Shown here piece after piece: positions 28,250 through 37,669 of a stretch of DNA of 64,000 bases. The notes beneath the pieces were generated by a model. That model had not been told where the DNA came from, ran no database searches, and saw only the letters and a program-made list of their open reading frames with translations. Both the position numbers and the translations under genes were made by a program. This stretch comes from DLKC01 sp002478885 (GTDB lineage: Bacteria; Bacteroidota; Bacteroidia; Chitinophagales; Chitinophagaceae): the NCBI GenBank assembly GCA_046329585.1, contig JAXLUI010000001.1, forward strand, positions 558,001-622,000, given 5' to 3'. The number at the start of each line of letters is the position of its first letter. Position 1 is the first letter of the stretch.

Positions 28250-28513
28250 ATGAAAAAGCGATTTACAGAAAGCCAGATAGTGGCAGCGATCAAAAAACAG
28301 GAAAGCGGTATAGCGGCAAAGGATATTTGCCGGGAAATTGGTATTAGCGAAGCTACGTTCTACAACTGGAAAGCCAAATACGGAGGCATGGAAGCCAGCG
28401 ATGTATCAAGGCTCCGTGAACTCGAAAGAGAAAATGCGGAGTTAAAGAAAATGTTTGCCGAGATGAGCCTGGAGAACCGTGCGATGAAGAACCTGATTGA
28501 AAAAAAGTTGTAA
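28250..28513 (+). CDS. IS3-family OrfA (transposase DNA-binding subunit)
   Basis: 87 residues. An HTH_Tnp_1 helix-turn-helix (FTESQIVAAIKKQESG, KDICREIGISEATFYNWKAKYGG) is followed by a leucine-zipper-like coiled coil (SRLRELERENAELKKMFAE). It ends at the slippery heptamer A AAA AAG (28501-28507). A -1 shift there enters the orfB frame, which would yield the OrfAB transposase. Confidence 0.95.
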   Translation: MKKRFTESQIVAAIKKQESGIAAKDICREIGISEATFYNWKAKYGGMEASDVSRLRELERENAELKKMFAEMSLENRAMKNLIEKKL

Positions 28514-28545
28514 CGCCCCAGGTAAAACGGGAAGCTGTTGATTTT

Positions 28546-29445
28546 TTGGTTAAGGAAGAACAGCTAAGTAACCGCAAGGCGTGTGAACTGATAGGGATAT
28601 CCCGAACAAGCTATCAGTATAAATCCAAATTAAAAGACGATGCAGCGTTACAAGCTGCATTAACGGACCTGACCACAAAGCATGTTGCCATTGGTTTTTG
28701 GCAGTGCTGTTATAGATTGTGGAATAGCGGCCATTGCTGGAATCACAAAAGAATTTACAGAGTGTACACCGATATGAATTTAAATATCCGCCGGCGTGTA
28801 AAACGCAGATTGCCGGAACGGGTGAAACAAACGCTTTCTGTACCCACAGCCCCCAATCAGATGTGGAGCATTGATTTTATGACTGATCGGCTGGTAGACG
28901 GACGAAAGTTTCGCCTGTTGAATGTCATCGATGACTTTAACCGGGAATCATTGGCTATAGAAGTAGATACATCCTTACCATCACTGCGTGTGATAAGAGT
29001 GCTTGAAAAGTTAACAGTTCAGCGTGGATGCCCGGCAAACATCCGTTGCGACAATGGTCCGGAATTCATTAGCCATAAGTTAGAACAATGGTGTAGCGAT
29101 AAAAGTCGTCAAATCAGTTTGCAATTTATTCAACCAGGAAAACCCATGCAGAATGCTTATATCGAGCGAAAAAACGGAAGTATCAGAAGGGAGCTGTTGG
29201 ATGCTTATCTGTTTTACAGCCTTGCAGAAGTAAAAGCTATGAGTGAACAATGGCGTTTGGATTACAATACAGAACGACCACACAAATCACTGGGCTATTT
29301 ATCACCAACAAAATATGCTGAAATAAATAATCAGCAAGCAGCTTTATCCACACCGGCAAGCGAAAATCCATCAAAAATTGAAGCGAAGCCGGTAGTGGAT
29401 AAAGCGGCAAAACAAAATGAAACTACCTTTAAAAGCTCTAACTAG
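28546..29445 (+). CDS. IS3-family OrfB transposase (DDE integrase core)
   Basis: 299 residues from TTG 28546. The frame is open further upstream (VVTPQVKREAVDF) to the A7G slippery run at 28500-28507, so the functional product is probably the OrfAB fusion by -1 frameshift. An HTH_21 segment (NRKACELIGISRTSY) precedes the rve core with D in WSIDFMTD, D in IRCDNGPEF, and E in NAYIERKNGSIRRELL. The C-terminal YNTERPHKSLGYLSPTKYA is typical. It ends 29 nt before the right inverted repeat. Confidence 0.95.
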   Translation: MVKEEQLSNRKACELIGISRTSYQYKSKLKDDAALQAALTDLTTKHVAIGFWQCCYRLWNSGHCWNHKRIYRVYTDMNLNIRRRVKRRLPERVKQTLSVPTAPNQMWSIDFMTDRLVDGRKFRLLNVIDDFNRESLAIEVDTSLPSLRVIRVLEKLTVQRGCPANIRCDNGPEFISHKLEQWCSDKSRQISLQFIQPGKPMQNAYIERKNGSIRRELLDAYLFYSLAEVKAMSEQWRLDYNTERPHKSLGYLSPTKYAEINNQQAALSTPASENPSKIEAKPVVDKAAKQNETTFKSSN

Positions 29446-30815
29446 CGCTGGCACTAAAATAAGGGGAGCTTACACGGTGACCGACGCCAATTCTGGTGAG
29501 GCGTTTGACAACAATATAGTGTCGCAACTATTGCTTTGTGGTAATTTGAAGGGATATATCAATAATCCTGCATATTACTTTCGGTCGGATTCCGACTCGG
29601 CCTCTTATTACCTTGACGAGGTAATGCTTACAAACGGCTGGAGCAGATACAACTGGCAAGATGTACTTTCCGCTAATTTGCCAAAATTGAACTATCCAAG
29701 AGACAGCGACTACCTTTCTGTCCATGGACAAGTGGAAGGCTTAAGTGACAACAGACTGAAGAAAGGTGCTGCTGTGAGCCTTAGCTTTATATACAATGAT
29801 CGAACAAACGCAACACAAACTGTTCCTATCGACCAGAAGGGGAATTTTTATTTAAAGAATTTATTTTTCTTTGATAGCACTAGAGTCTATTATGATTTGA
29901 AAGGCATTACTCTCACTCAAAATAATAAAATCACTATCACAACCAACCTTTACCACACACGGCCTGCCACTGTATTGCGCTATAGGCCTGCTAAAAACGA
30001 CAGTTCCGTATTTTCAATTGCGCGGCCCCCGGCAAATGATTATTCAAAACTGGAAGCGTTAAAAAAAGGGCTGACACTTGACGACGTCAAAGTTGTGGGT
30101 ATAAAAAAAACAAGAATACAAGAACTTAATGCAAAATACACAAGAGGTATTTTCTCCGGCGCCGAAGCAAATTCATATTCGCTGGATTTTGAAAACGAAA
30201 AAGTAGCGGTAAGTGATATTCTTACCTATCTAAAAATAAAAATTCCCGAGATAATTATAAGCAACCCGTATACACCGGACGCTTATGTTTCGTGGGTTGC
30301 GGCCGATAGGGCGTCAGATGCGGCAACCGGAATGAATGAGCCTCACCCAGCAACCTTGTTCTTTGTTGATGAAATTGAAACTCCCCTTGACAATATCATT
30401 TTCATGGATGTAAACAATATCGCTTTTATAAAAGTTTTTAAGCCGATGTTCTGGGGCATGGGAGCAAACGGTGGTACTGCAGGTGCTGTTTCTATTTATA
30501 CAAAAAAAGGATTTGACAAGGAAGAGAAAATGAAAGAGATGCAATTACAGGCATTTGAGGGTTACAGCGCGATTAAAGAGTTTTATGTTCCTAATCGTGC
30601 GGAAAATGAAGTCGTAAACAGAACCAAAGATTTAAGAACGACCCTTTTATGGAATCCAAGGATAATGACCGATCAACAATCGCAAAAAGTGAAAATTGAT
30701 TTTAATAATAACGATATTACAAGATCGTTCCGGATAACAATAGAAGGTATGGATCTGGCGGGCAGGTTGTATTATTACAGCAACATCGCTCAATAATAAT
30801 TAATAGCTACAAAGA

Positions 30816-32042
30816 ATGAAGGCTTTAGTAACGATTTTAATTGTAATCACAGGTTATGCAGGCTTAAGCCAGTCTTTGCTGAAAGGGAAAATAATGGACT
30901 CAAAAACAAAAATTCCAGTAACCGGCGCCAGCATATTTCTAAGCAATACCTCGATTGGCACCAACAGCAACGACAAAGGTGAATTTTCGCTTAACATCCC
31001 AGCAGGTTCGTATGAGTTAATTGTTACTTCGCTTAATTACGATACGTACATCCTTCAGTTGGAGCCAGGAAATTTTCAGAGCGATATTACGGTAATATTA
31101 AATGAAGCACCGAAAATTTTACCCGATGTTATTGTAGAATCTTACGATAAAAATGGCTGGTCGAAATGGGGAAAATATTTTACTTCAAATTTTATTGGCA
31201 ACACTACCGCAGCAAAAAAATGCAATCTAAAAAATCCGGAAGCCGTAAAATTTAAATTCAACGAAAATACAAATTCCTTAAGGGCTTTTACCAATGACGT
31301 ATTACTTTTCGAAAACCAGGAACTCGGATACCGCATCAAATATGTGCTCCTAAATTTTAAGATTGATTTCAACAACAATTCTTTCAAATTTGCTGGTCAC
31401 CCGGCATTTGAAAACCTTGTACCGAAAAGTGAAAAAGAACAGCAGAAATGGATGGCAAACAGGGCCGAAGTTTATGCAGGGTCACTAAGGCAGTTTATGA
31501 AAAGTTTGTATAATGACCGGTTAGAAGCGGAAGGTTTCGAGATAAGACCTGTTGTTAGCATAAGTGAAATTGAAAAAGCAAGGGTAGCTGAGATAAATAA
31601 ACGTATTGCATCAATGGAAGAAGTTGGCGGCAATCCTAAATTGCGTATGAACAAAGACTCGTTGAGCTATTACCAGGATGTTTTTAACCTGGCACCAGGT
31701 GACAATACAATTGCCTTGAACAAAAAAATAAAGAGAGCAGACATTGTTAAGTCAACAAAAACAGATGCTGTGTTGCTGAATTTTGAAGGCGTGTTGCGGG
31801 TTACCTGTACCTTAAAAAAAACGCCGGTGGAATTTTATGTTACTGTGCAACGAAACAGCCACAGCAAATACACCAGCACAGACATTAACTTGCCTCAAAA
31901 AACTGCAGTTATAGTTTATAAGAACGGCACTTATTTCAGCGGAGAGAATTTTTTGGTCGATGGGTTTTGGTCATGGTCGGAAAAATTAGCGACTATGCTT
32001 CCGAACGACTATGGTTCTGAAGATAACCGACTACCTGATTAA
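30816..32042 (+). CDS. Carboxypeptidase-regulatory-like domain outer-membrane protein
   Basis: 408 residues. A signal peptide (1-18, ending GLSQ) is followed by a CarboxypepD_reg-like beta sandwich at about 22-105 (LLKGKIMDSKTKIPVTGASIFLSN...GTNSNDKGEFSLNIPAG). A long alpha/beta region follows, containing NPEAVKFKFN and ELGYRIKYVLLNFKID. This layout is common in Bacteroidota proteins encoded beside plug-domain genes. It begins 20 nt after the interrupted gene and so may suffer polarity from the IS. Function unknown. Confidence 0.8.
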   Translation: MKALVTILIVITGYAGLSQSLLKGKIMDSKTKIPVTGASIFLSNTSIGTNSNDKGEFSLNIPAGSYELIVTSLNYDTYILQLEPGNFQSDITVILNEAPKILPDVIVESYDKNGWSKWGKYFTSNFIGNTTAAKKCNLKNPEAVKFKFNENTNSLRAFTNDVLLFENQELGYRIKYVLLNFKIDFNNNSFKFAGHPAFENLVPKSEKEQQKWMANRAEVYAGSLRQFMKSLYNDRLEAEGFEIRPVVSISEIEKARVAEINKRIASMEEVGGNPKLRMNKDSLSYYQDVFNLAPGDNTIALNKKIKRADIVKSTKTDAVLLNFEGVLRVTCTLKKTPVEFYVTVQRNSHSKYTSTDINLPQKTAVIVYKNGTYFSGENFLVDGFWSWSEKLATMLPNDYGSEDNRLPD

Positions 32043-32134
32043 TTATTTCCACTGCTGTTTTTCTTTCTGCTGAATTTTTATTACCCTTTCAAATTTGCAT
32101 AGAGTTCCCCGATTGCACGCTTCACTGCGCTGAA

Positions 32135-32154
32135 GCTGAAGTGTGCGACGCAAC
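32135..32154 (-). repeat. Solo core of the interspersed repeat
   Basis: GCTGAAGTGTGCGACGCAAC on the plus strand. Read on the minus strand it follows the stop of the RNA methyltransferase gene by 39 nt. A small local palindrome (cttcactgcgctgaag) adjoins it. Confidence 0.82.
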
Positions 32155-32192
32155 AGGTGATGCCACAAGTGCAAATGCCAGCTACAAAAAAA

Positions 32193-32915
32193 TCATTTAA
32201 CAAGGTGCGACAGGATGATGCCGGTGGCAACAGCAGCATTAAGAGATTCTGCCCTGCCCTTTGCTGGAATAGTAACAGGATGTTCTATAAAAGGCATAAT
32301 GTTTTGGCGTATACCTTTTGATTCGTTGCCAATAACAATATAGCCTTCGCTGAATCGTTTTACCTGATAAATATCGTGGCCGTCTAGCGTTGCGCCATAA
32401 ACCGGCAGTTTTACATTTGGCAACCATGAGGAAAGCTCTTTGAACCAAACATTTACCCTGCAGATACTTCCCATCGTCGCTTGTACCGTTTTGGAATTGT
32501 AAAGATCGGCAGTGTCATTCCCTGCGACAATTTGGGTAATGCCGAACCAATCGGCAATGCGAATTATTGTGCCAAAATTCCCGGGATCTTGTATACCGTC
32601 GAGTACAAGCGTAATATAACCGCTTTCAAGAGGTTCATGCTGTGGAATGTTTTTATTTACGATGGCCAACACCTGGTTTGGTGTTACCAATGAACTGATT
32701 TTTTCCAACTCGAATGATTCGACCAACACCACGTCAGATACCGATGGGTGTGACTTAACCCATTCATCTGTTGCATAGATTTTTTGAATAAAAAGATCAC
32801 TGAGCAGCAGTTCATCAACGAGCTTAACAGCTTCGGCGATAAACTGTCCATGCGTATCTCTGTTTTTTTTCTGGAATAAACTTTGAATATATTTGATTTC
32901 ATTCTTACTGATCAT
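32193..32915 (-). CDS. TrmH/SpoU-family RNA 2'-O-ribose methyltransferase
   Basis: 240 residues. An N-terminal substrate-binding domain (KNEIKYIQSLFQKKNRDTHGQFIAEAVKLVDELL) precedes a SPOUT core with the three knot motifs LVLDGIQDPGNFGTIIRIADWFG, YIVIGNESKGIR and HPVTIPAKGRAESLNAAVATGIILSH. These methylate a ribose in rRNA or tRNA using SAM; the exact nucleotide cannot be predicted. The start codon lies only 4 nt from the start of the divergent TamL-like gene. Confidence 0.93.
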   Translation of the reverse strand: MISKNEIKYIQSLFQKKNRDTHGQFIAEAVKLVDELLLSDLFIQKIYATDEWVKSHPSVSDVVLVESFELEKISSLVTPNQVLAIVNKNIPQHEPLESGYITLVLDGIQDPGNFGTIIRIADWFGITQIVAGNDTADLYNSKTVQATMGSICRVNVWFKELSSWLPNVKLPVYGATLDGHDIYQVKRFSEGYIVIGNESKGIRQNIMPFIEHPVTIPAKGRAESLNAAVATGIILSHLVK

Positions 32916-32919
32916 TTCT

Positions 32920-35325
32920 ATGCGCTTTAATGGTAATGTGACAGGCTATATAATATGTTTTCTCCTTGTTTGTGGTTCGTTTTTTTCATGCACAGTAGTC
33001 AAAGATTTCCCCGAAGGAAAACCTTTTGTTTTTGATAACAAAATTACTATAACTGGCAGCCTTGATAAAGATGAAAAAAAGCGGCTTACAAATGATCTTG
33101 TAAATTATTGGGATGATAGCTTGTTTGCCCGCAAGGTTCAACAGTTTGGCGTAAGGTATGTTTTAAAAAAACCACCTGTTTTTGACACATTGAACATAAG
33201 CCGCACAAGAAATTTTATGCGGAGTTATCTCAATTCGCAGGGTTATTACAATGCAATTTTTACCAACCTCGATTCCTCTTATCATTTTGATACAGCGAAA
33301 GACAACCAGATCAGAACGAGTATTAATTTTAAGATCGACCCCGGTAAAAACACAATCATCGATTCTTTGGTTTATGTTATCGGTGACCATTTCCTGGATA
33401 GTATTTCGAAGGTGAATTTAAAGAACAGCTATATAAAGGTTGGTAAAACGCCTTTCTCAAAACAGGTGATTGCCTCGGAACTTGACAGGTTGGTTGCTTT
33501 GTTCAGGCAGGGGGGATATTTTTTACTGTCAAGGGAAGATCTAGTTGCAGAGGTAGACACAACAGATATTGCGTTATTGCAGACGGTAACAGACCCTTTT
33601 GAATTCGTTACCAAGGTAACGGAAGCAGCTGAAAGAAGAAAGCAAAATCCCACTTGCATTGTAGTCATCAGGAAAAGGGCGGAGCCCGATTCGTTGGCAA
33701 ATGCTGGCGACATTCACTTCAGAAGATATTTCATCGGCAATCTCTATTACTACCCTGAAACCGGCCGATATGACCAGCCTGACAGCCTGATGACTGACAC
33801 GGCCTCGATGAAAAGATTTGTACGTACTTATCATACGGTTTATTATAAAAAAGGCTTATTCACCTACCGGCCTCTGGGTGAGCACACTTTTCAAAGAAAA
33901 GGCGCTTACTATTTTGAAGAAAACTTTTATAAAACGCTCAACAATTTTAACCAGATGGGTGCATGGGAAAGAGTTGATTATCGCACTCTCATAAGAAATG
34001 ATTCAGTGGACTTTCACTACTTTTTAACGCCTGCCAAAAAAGAAACGCTATCCTTTAATCTTGAAACAAGCCGTAATACCGGCGACTTCTTAAGTTCATC
34101 GAGTCTTTTCGGTATTGCACTGAACACTAACTACGTGAACCGCAATGTGTGGCATAATGCCATACAATCGAGCACCCAATTCAGCAATGGTATTGAATTC
34201 AGTCTTGATAGAAACAACTCTTTCCTTCAAACATTTCAGTCATCGTTAAGCCATACATACAGTTTTCCCAGGATTATTGCTCCCTTCAAAATAAACAAGT
34301 CATATAAATTAGAGAACAGGAGAACGAATTTGAGCTTAAGCGCCACCTATTCTGACAGGAAGGACTATTACTTGCTGCGCTCATTGGTAGCAAGTTGGGG
34401 CTATCAGTGGAGAAAGAAAAATGTCGTTTGGGCGTATAAACCGATTAACATTGAGCTGTACGGCCTAGACACTTTACCCTTGCTAGAAGAAGCCTTTAAA
34501 GATAATCCATATTTACGCACATCATTCAATACAGGTTCAGTATTAAGCCAACAGCTAAGTTTTAATGTCACCTATCCCGGTAAAAAACGAAATGTAACAA
34601 ATTACATAAGAGCTGCCGCCGAGGAGGCCGGTGGCCTGCTGGGAAGAATCAACGGACTGCAGGATAATATTTACCAGTACATAAAATTCGAGGCAGAGTA
34701 TCACAAACTTATTCAGTATAAGAAAACATCCATCGCGTTCAGAGCCTTCAGTGGCATCGGTTACAATTATGGCAACAATGAGAAATTTGGCGAAACGCTC
34801 CCCTTTTTTAAACAGTTTTTCGCAGGCGGTCCCAACAGCATGAGAGCATGGGGCTTGAGACAGCTAGGTCTTGGAACTTCGATCGTAAGTGATACTTCTT
34901 CCACTTTTCGCGACCGGTACGGCGATATGCTGTTGGAAGCAAATGCCGAATACCGTTTTACCGTTGCGCAATTCAGCAGTGTAAAAATTGGTGGGGCGCT
35001 GTTCAGTGACATTGGAAACGTTTGGAATCTTCATGAAAATTCGGCCGCGCCAGGAAGCAAATTCTATTTCAAAAACCTCGGACGAGATGTGGCAGTTGGT
35101 GTGGGTACGGGCGTACGGTTTGACTTTAGTTATTTTCTTATCAGAATTGACATGGGTATCAAATTAAAAGACCCTGCCCGGTCAGAGAACAATGGTTGGC
35201 TGAAACTTTCTGATTTTACATGGAAGAACTATGAATACAGTGTAAAAGATCCGGTCACCGGGGCGGTATCACCGCCAACACGCAACAATTATGCTGTACA
35301 ATTAGGCATCGGGCTGCCCTTCTAA
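32920..35325 (+). CDS. BamA/TamA-like outer-membrane lipoprotein (TamL)
   Basis: 801 residues from ATG 32920; an upstream TTG frame is less likely. The signal sequence ends in a lipobox-like VCGSFFSC (Cys23). POTRA-like segments follow (about 40-300; FDNKITITGS, IRTSINFKIDPGKNTIIDSLVY), then an Omp85 16-strand barrel with FFAGGPNSMRAWGLRQLG, the family's conserved loop motif, ending in NYAVQLGIGLPF. Omp85 proteins insert or translocate barrel proteins; in Bacteroidota a lipidated TamA relative works with a TamB homologue. No tamB gene is adjacent. Its 3' end overlaps truB (convergent) by 24 nt. Confidence 0.9.
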   Translation: MRFNGNVTGYIICFLLVCGSFFSCTVVKDFPEGKPFVFDNKITITGSLDKDEKKRLTNDLVNYWDDSLFARKVQQFGVRYVLKKPPVFDTLNISRTRNFMRSYLNSQGYYNAIFTNLDSSYHFDTAKDNQIRTSINFKIDPGKNTIIDSLVYVIGDHFLDSISKVNLKNSYIKVGKTPFSKQVIASELDRLVALFRQGGYFLLSREDLVAEVDTTDIALLQTVTDPFEFVTKVTEAAERRKQNPTCIVVIRKRAEPDSLANAGDIHFRRYFIGNLYYYPETGRYDQPDSLMTDTASMKRFVRTYHTVYYKKGLFTYRPLGEHTFQRKGAYYFEENFYKTLNNFNQMGAWERVDYRTLIRNDSVDFHYFLTPAKKETLSFNLETSRNTGDFLSSSSLFGIALNTNYVNRNVWHNAIQSSTQFSNGIEFSLDRNNSFLQTFQSSLSHTYSFPRIIAPFKINKSYKLENRRTNLSLSATYSDRKDYYLLRSLVASWGYQWRKKNVVWAYKPINIELYGLDTLPLLEEAFKDNPYLRTSFNTGSVLSQQLSFNVTYPGKKRNVTNYIRAAAEEAGGLLGRINGLQDNIYQYIKFEAEYHKLIQYKKTSIAFRAFSGIGYNYGNNEKFGETLPFFKQFFAGGPNSMRAWGLRQLGLGTSIVSDTSSTFRDRYGDMLLEANAEYRFTVAQFSSVKIGGALFSDIGNVWNLHENSAAPGSKFYFKNLGRDVAVGVGTGVRFDFSYFLIRIDMGIKLKDPARSENNGWLKLSDFTWKNYEYSVKDPVTGAVSPPTRNNYAVQLGIGLPF

Positions 35326-36027
35326 TGATTGTTTTAAAGTAAAAATAGTTTCTCCGAATGCTTCCAGTCCGGATGCTTCTTCGACTGAAAAATTACCGAT
35401 ACTCGTCCTGCGCAAACTGCTTAAGTGTGCACCGGTTCCGAGCGCATTTCCGTAGTCGTTTGCAAGGCTCCTGATATAAGTGCCCGTTGAACACACAACC
35501 CGGAAAAATACTTTAGGTAATTCAATTTTGGTGATCTCAAACTCTTTTATTGTCACCGGGCGCGGGTCAACCTTAATCACCTCCCCTTTTCTTGCCATTT
35601 CATATAAACGCTTACCATCTTTTTTTATGGCGGAATGAGCCGGAGGGATCTGCAGAATGGATCCGGTAAAAATTTTTGCAGTTTCTAAAAGATTTTCTTT
35701 TGTAATATGATCAACAGGCATAAAATTTTCAGGTTCACTTTCCAGATCATAAGTTAACGTTGTAGACCCTAATGTGAAAGACCCTGTATACACCTTTTCC
35801 ATGCCCATGTATTCGTTGATCTTTTTGGTAAATTTTCCAGTACAAATAATTAGAAGCCCCGTAGCAAGCGGATCTAACGTTCCCGCATGCCCTACTTTAG
35901 AAATCCCTGTAGCGATCCTCACTTTTTTTACAGCATCGAAAGAGGTCCAGTAAAGTGGCTTATCAATGAGTAGCACTTTGCCTTCAAGATAAGGTTGCAT
36001 CGCGGGATGAATGGGCCTTTGTTTCAT
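35302..36027 (-). CDS. truB: tRNA pseudouridine(55) synthase
   Basis: 241 residues. It converts U55 of the tRNA T-arm to pseudouridine. The catalytic aspartate is in KVGHAGTLDPLATGLLIICTGKFTK, with LLIDKPLYWTSFDAVKKVR before it and FFRVVCSTGTYIRSLANDYG after it. It is short at the C-terminus (no PUA domain), as often in Bacteroidota. It overlaps the 3' end of the convergent TamL-like gene by 24 nt. Confidence 0.96.
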   Translation of the reverse strand: MKQRPIHPAMQPYLEGKVLLIDKPLYWTSFDAVKKVRIATGISKVGHAGTLDPLATGLLIICTGKFTKKINEYMGMEKVYTGSFTLGSTTLTYDLESEPENFMPVDHITKENLLETAKIFTGSILQIPPAHSAIKKDGKRLYEMARKGEVIKVDPRPVTIKEFEITKIELPKVFFRVVCSTGTYIRSLANDYGNALGTGAHLSSLRRTSIGNFSVEEASGLEAFGETIFTLKQSLEGQPDA

Positions 36028-36159
36028 TTACTAAATTAAAGCGGCAAAGTTGCGGTAAAAAAAGTTATGCCTGTTTAATTATTGATGTAAAAACAATTCT
36101 CAAAAAAAGCTGAAAAGACATTTTCTTTAGTCTTCATTTTATAAAAGCAACCAAATAAT

Positions 36160-36167
36160 TACATTTG
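36160..36167 (+). promoter_or_regulatory. Candidate -7 element for the ccmB gene
   Basis: TACATTTG fits TAnnTTTG, only 6 nt before the ATG at 36174. If used, the mRNA would be nearly leaderless. No good -33 element was found. Confidence 0.3.
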
Positions 36168-36173
36168 CCCGTG

Positions 36174-36839
36174 ATGCAATCTAACTCTTACAGACACATC
36201 ATCACCCTTATTAAAAAAGACCTGCTACTCGAAATACGGCAGCAGTACACTTTTTATGGAGTGCTTTTGTACGTGGCTTCAACAATATTCGTTGTTTATC
36301 TTACAATGGGCGAACCCGAAGAAACTGTCTGGAACGCTTTGTTTTGGGTAATCCAGTTGTTTGTGTGCGTTAATGCAGTAGCCAAGAGCTTTCTTCAGGA
36401 TAGTAAAGGACGCATGCTTTATTACTATTCAATTGCAGGCGCAAGAGATTATATTCTCTCAAAGCTTATCTTCAACGCACTGCTCATGATGTCCATGACA
36501 TTGCTAAGCCTTTTTGTTTTTACAATGCTCTTGGGCAATCCGCTGATTAATATTTTTCAATTTATAGGCATCAGCCTTCTTGGTGCCCTTGGATTGAGTT
36601 TCATTTTTACTTTTCTTGCAGCAATTGCAGCAAAAGCTCAACAGCAAGCGGCATTAATGGCTATTATGGGTTTTCCTATCATTATTCCACAGCTGCTCCT
36701 TTTGGGTAAAATTGCGAAATCAGCGTTCTCCTCTGTTGTTCAAGCTGGACTTTGGCAAATGGTATTGCTTTTGGTAGGGCTCGATTTATTAATTATTCTG
36801 TTAGCGATAATATTATTTCCTTTCCTATGGAAAGACTGA
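36174..36839 (+). CDS. ccmB: Heme exporter protein CcmB
   Basis: 221 residues from ATG 36174 (MQSNSYRHIITLIKKDLLLEIRQQYTFYG). About six hydrophobic helices (38-58, 63-80, 103-125, 130-155, 163-185, 195-218), with the family sequence LIKKDLLLEIR...Y at the start and ILFPFLWKD at the end. It is the membrane subunit of the CcmAB transporter needed for releasing heme from CcmC/CcmE during cytochrome c maturation. No ccmA ATPase gene lies next to it. The cytochromes encoded at 16805 and 57438 are possible clients. Confidence 0.9.
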   Translation: MQSNSYRHIITLIKKDLLLEIRQQYTFYGVLLYVASTIFVVYLTMGEPEETVWNALFWVIQLFVCVNAVAKSFLQDSKGRMLYYYSIAGARDYILSKLIFNALLMMSMTLLSLFVFTMLLGNPLINIFQFIGISLLGALGLSFIFTFLAAIAAKAQQQAALMAIMGFPIIIPQLLLLGKIAKSAFSSVVQAGLWQMVLLLVGLDLLIILLAIILFPFLWKD

Positions 36840-36988
36840 GCTCTAAGGTGGCCCTAATTTGAAAAAGGCTTTGAAATAATTTAGCATTTTAACTGTTCAT
36901 CATAATATTGTTTTTCCCCTAATTTTGCGACGGATTGATTGAAAATTACTTGCCATTAGTTGCTGCTAATGATCACTAAAATCTCATT

Positions 36989-37669
36989 ATGATTCGTAAA
37001 AATTGGTGGAAATTACTTTGCTTCGCGTTGCTTATGTACACCTGCATTATGGGATTTATGGTCAAGATTCCCGTGCTTGACGGGAGAATGCAACAGTCTA
37101 TACGCAATTTGTTTTTTCATGTTCCCATGTGGTTTGCCATGCAGACCCTGTTTTGCATTTCAGTATTTTATGCCGTAAGATTTCTTCGCTCCCAAAACCC
37201 GGTTGATGACTATTACTCCCTTGAATTTGCCCGTACCGGCCTGGTCTTTGGGATACTCGGTATAGTAACTGGTGCAATCTGGGCGAATTATCAATGGGGT
37301 AAGCCATGGAGCGGTGATCCAAAACAAAACGGAGCAGCAATCGCATTGCTGATTTATATGGCGTATTTTGTACTTCGAGGCTCCATGAATGACCTTGATA
37401 AAAGATCCCGCATCAGTGCGGTTTACAACATATTCGCTTTTGCAATGCTTTTTCCAACCATATGGATTCTACCGAGGCTTACAGAATCATTGCATCCAGG
37501 CGGGCAAGGCAGTGAGGGAAATCCTGCGCTTAACCCAAACGACACGTCGCCAGAAATGGAAATGGTTTTCCTTCCGGCGATTATCGGCTGGATATTGTTG
37601 TCGCTGTGGATCACGTCTTTAAGAATCAGATTACGTATTATAACCGAAAAGAAACTAGCTCATGAATAA
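36989..37669 (+). CDS. ccmC: Heme handling protein CcmC (CcmC/CcsA family)
   Basis: 226 residues with six predicted membrane helices. The family signature is present in a Bacteroidota-like form: NLFFHVPMWFAM (heme-ligand His) and WANYQWGKPWSGDPKQNGAAIALLIYMAYFVLRGS, where WGxxWxxDP is the tryptophan-rich heme motif. A periplasmic loop with LHPGGQGSEGNPALNPNDTS precedes the last helix. CcmC presents heme to the chaperone CcmE. It follows ccmB after 149 nt and overlaps the next small gene by 8 nt. A TAATTTTG at 36920-36927 could give it its own promoter. Confidence 0.92.
   Translation: MIRKNWWKLLCFALLMYTCIMGFMVKIPVLDGRMQQSIRNLFFHVPMWFAMQTLFCISVFYAVRFLRSQNPVDDYYSLEFARTGLVFGILGIVTGAIWANYQWGKPWSGDPKQNGAAIALLIYMAYFVLRGSMNDLDKRSRISAVYNIFAFAMLFPTIWILPRLTESLHPGGQGSEGNPALNPNDTSPEMEMVFLPAIIGWILLSLWITSLRIRLRIITEKKLAHE

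Larger units (their letters stand above)
28174..29474 (+). mobile_element. IS3-family insertion sequence, IS407-group type
   Basis: 1301 bp bounded by terminal inverted repeats: TGTAAGCTCCCCT at 28174-28186 and its exact complement AGGGGAGCTTACA at 29462-29474, with weaker matching further in (GCCAG). The 4-bp duplication and the orfA/orfB layout are typical of the IS407 group. Both ORFs and both ends look intact, so the copy may be active. Confidence 0.95.
27053..30796 (+). pseudogene. Plug-domain surface protein gene interrupted by an IS
   Basis: The reading frame runs 27053-28173 and resumes at 29479-30796. Removing 28174-29474 and one copy of CGGT joins them in frame (ASFSIS-V-TDANSGEAFDNN), giving about 812 residues. 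The 5' part has a signal peptide (1-24, ending NVIFGQ) and an MG2-like beta domain (NVYIQFDNNNYFTGQTIFYKAYL). The 3' part has NIVSQLLLCGNLKGYINNPAYYF and a TonB-receptor-type plug (ILTYLKIKIPEI...FFVDEIETPL...GANGGTAGAVSIYTKKG). These proteins are thought to act at the outer membrane, but their role is unclear. Apart from the IS no other lesion is visible, so the disruption is recent. Confidence 0.9.

Noticed and set aside
28207..29444. TTAGAG...CTCTAA as the terminal inverted repeats of the IS
   Set aside because: Short match without a target duplication; the true ends are TGTAAGCTCCCCT at 28174 and 29474 with a CGGT duplication and restored frame.
36920..36927. TAATTTTG as a firm ccmC promoter
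   Set aside because: The -7 element fits, but no -33 TTTG occurs at the right spacing; noted only as a possibility.
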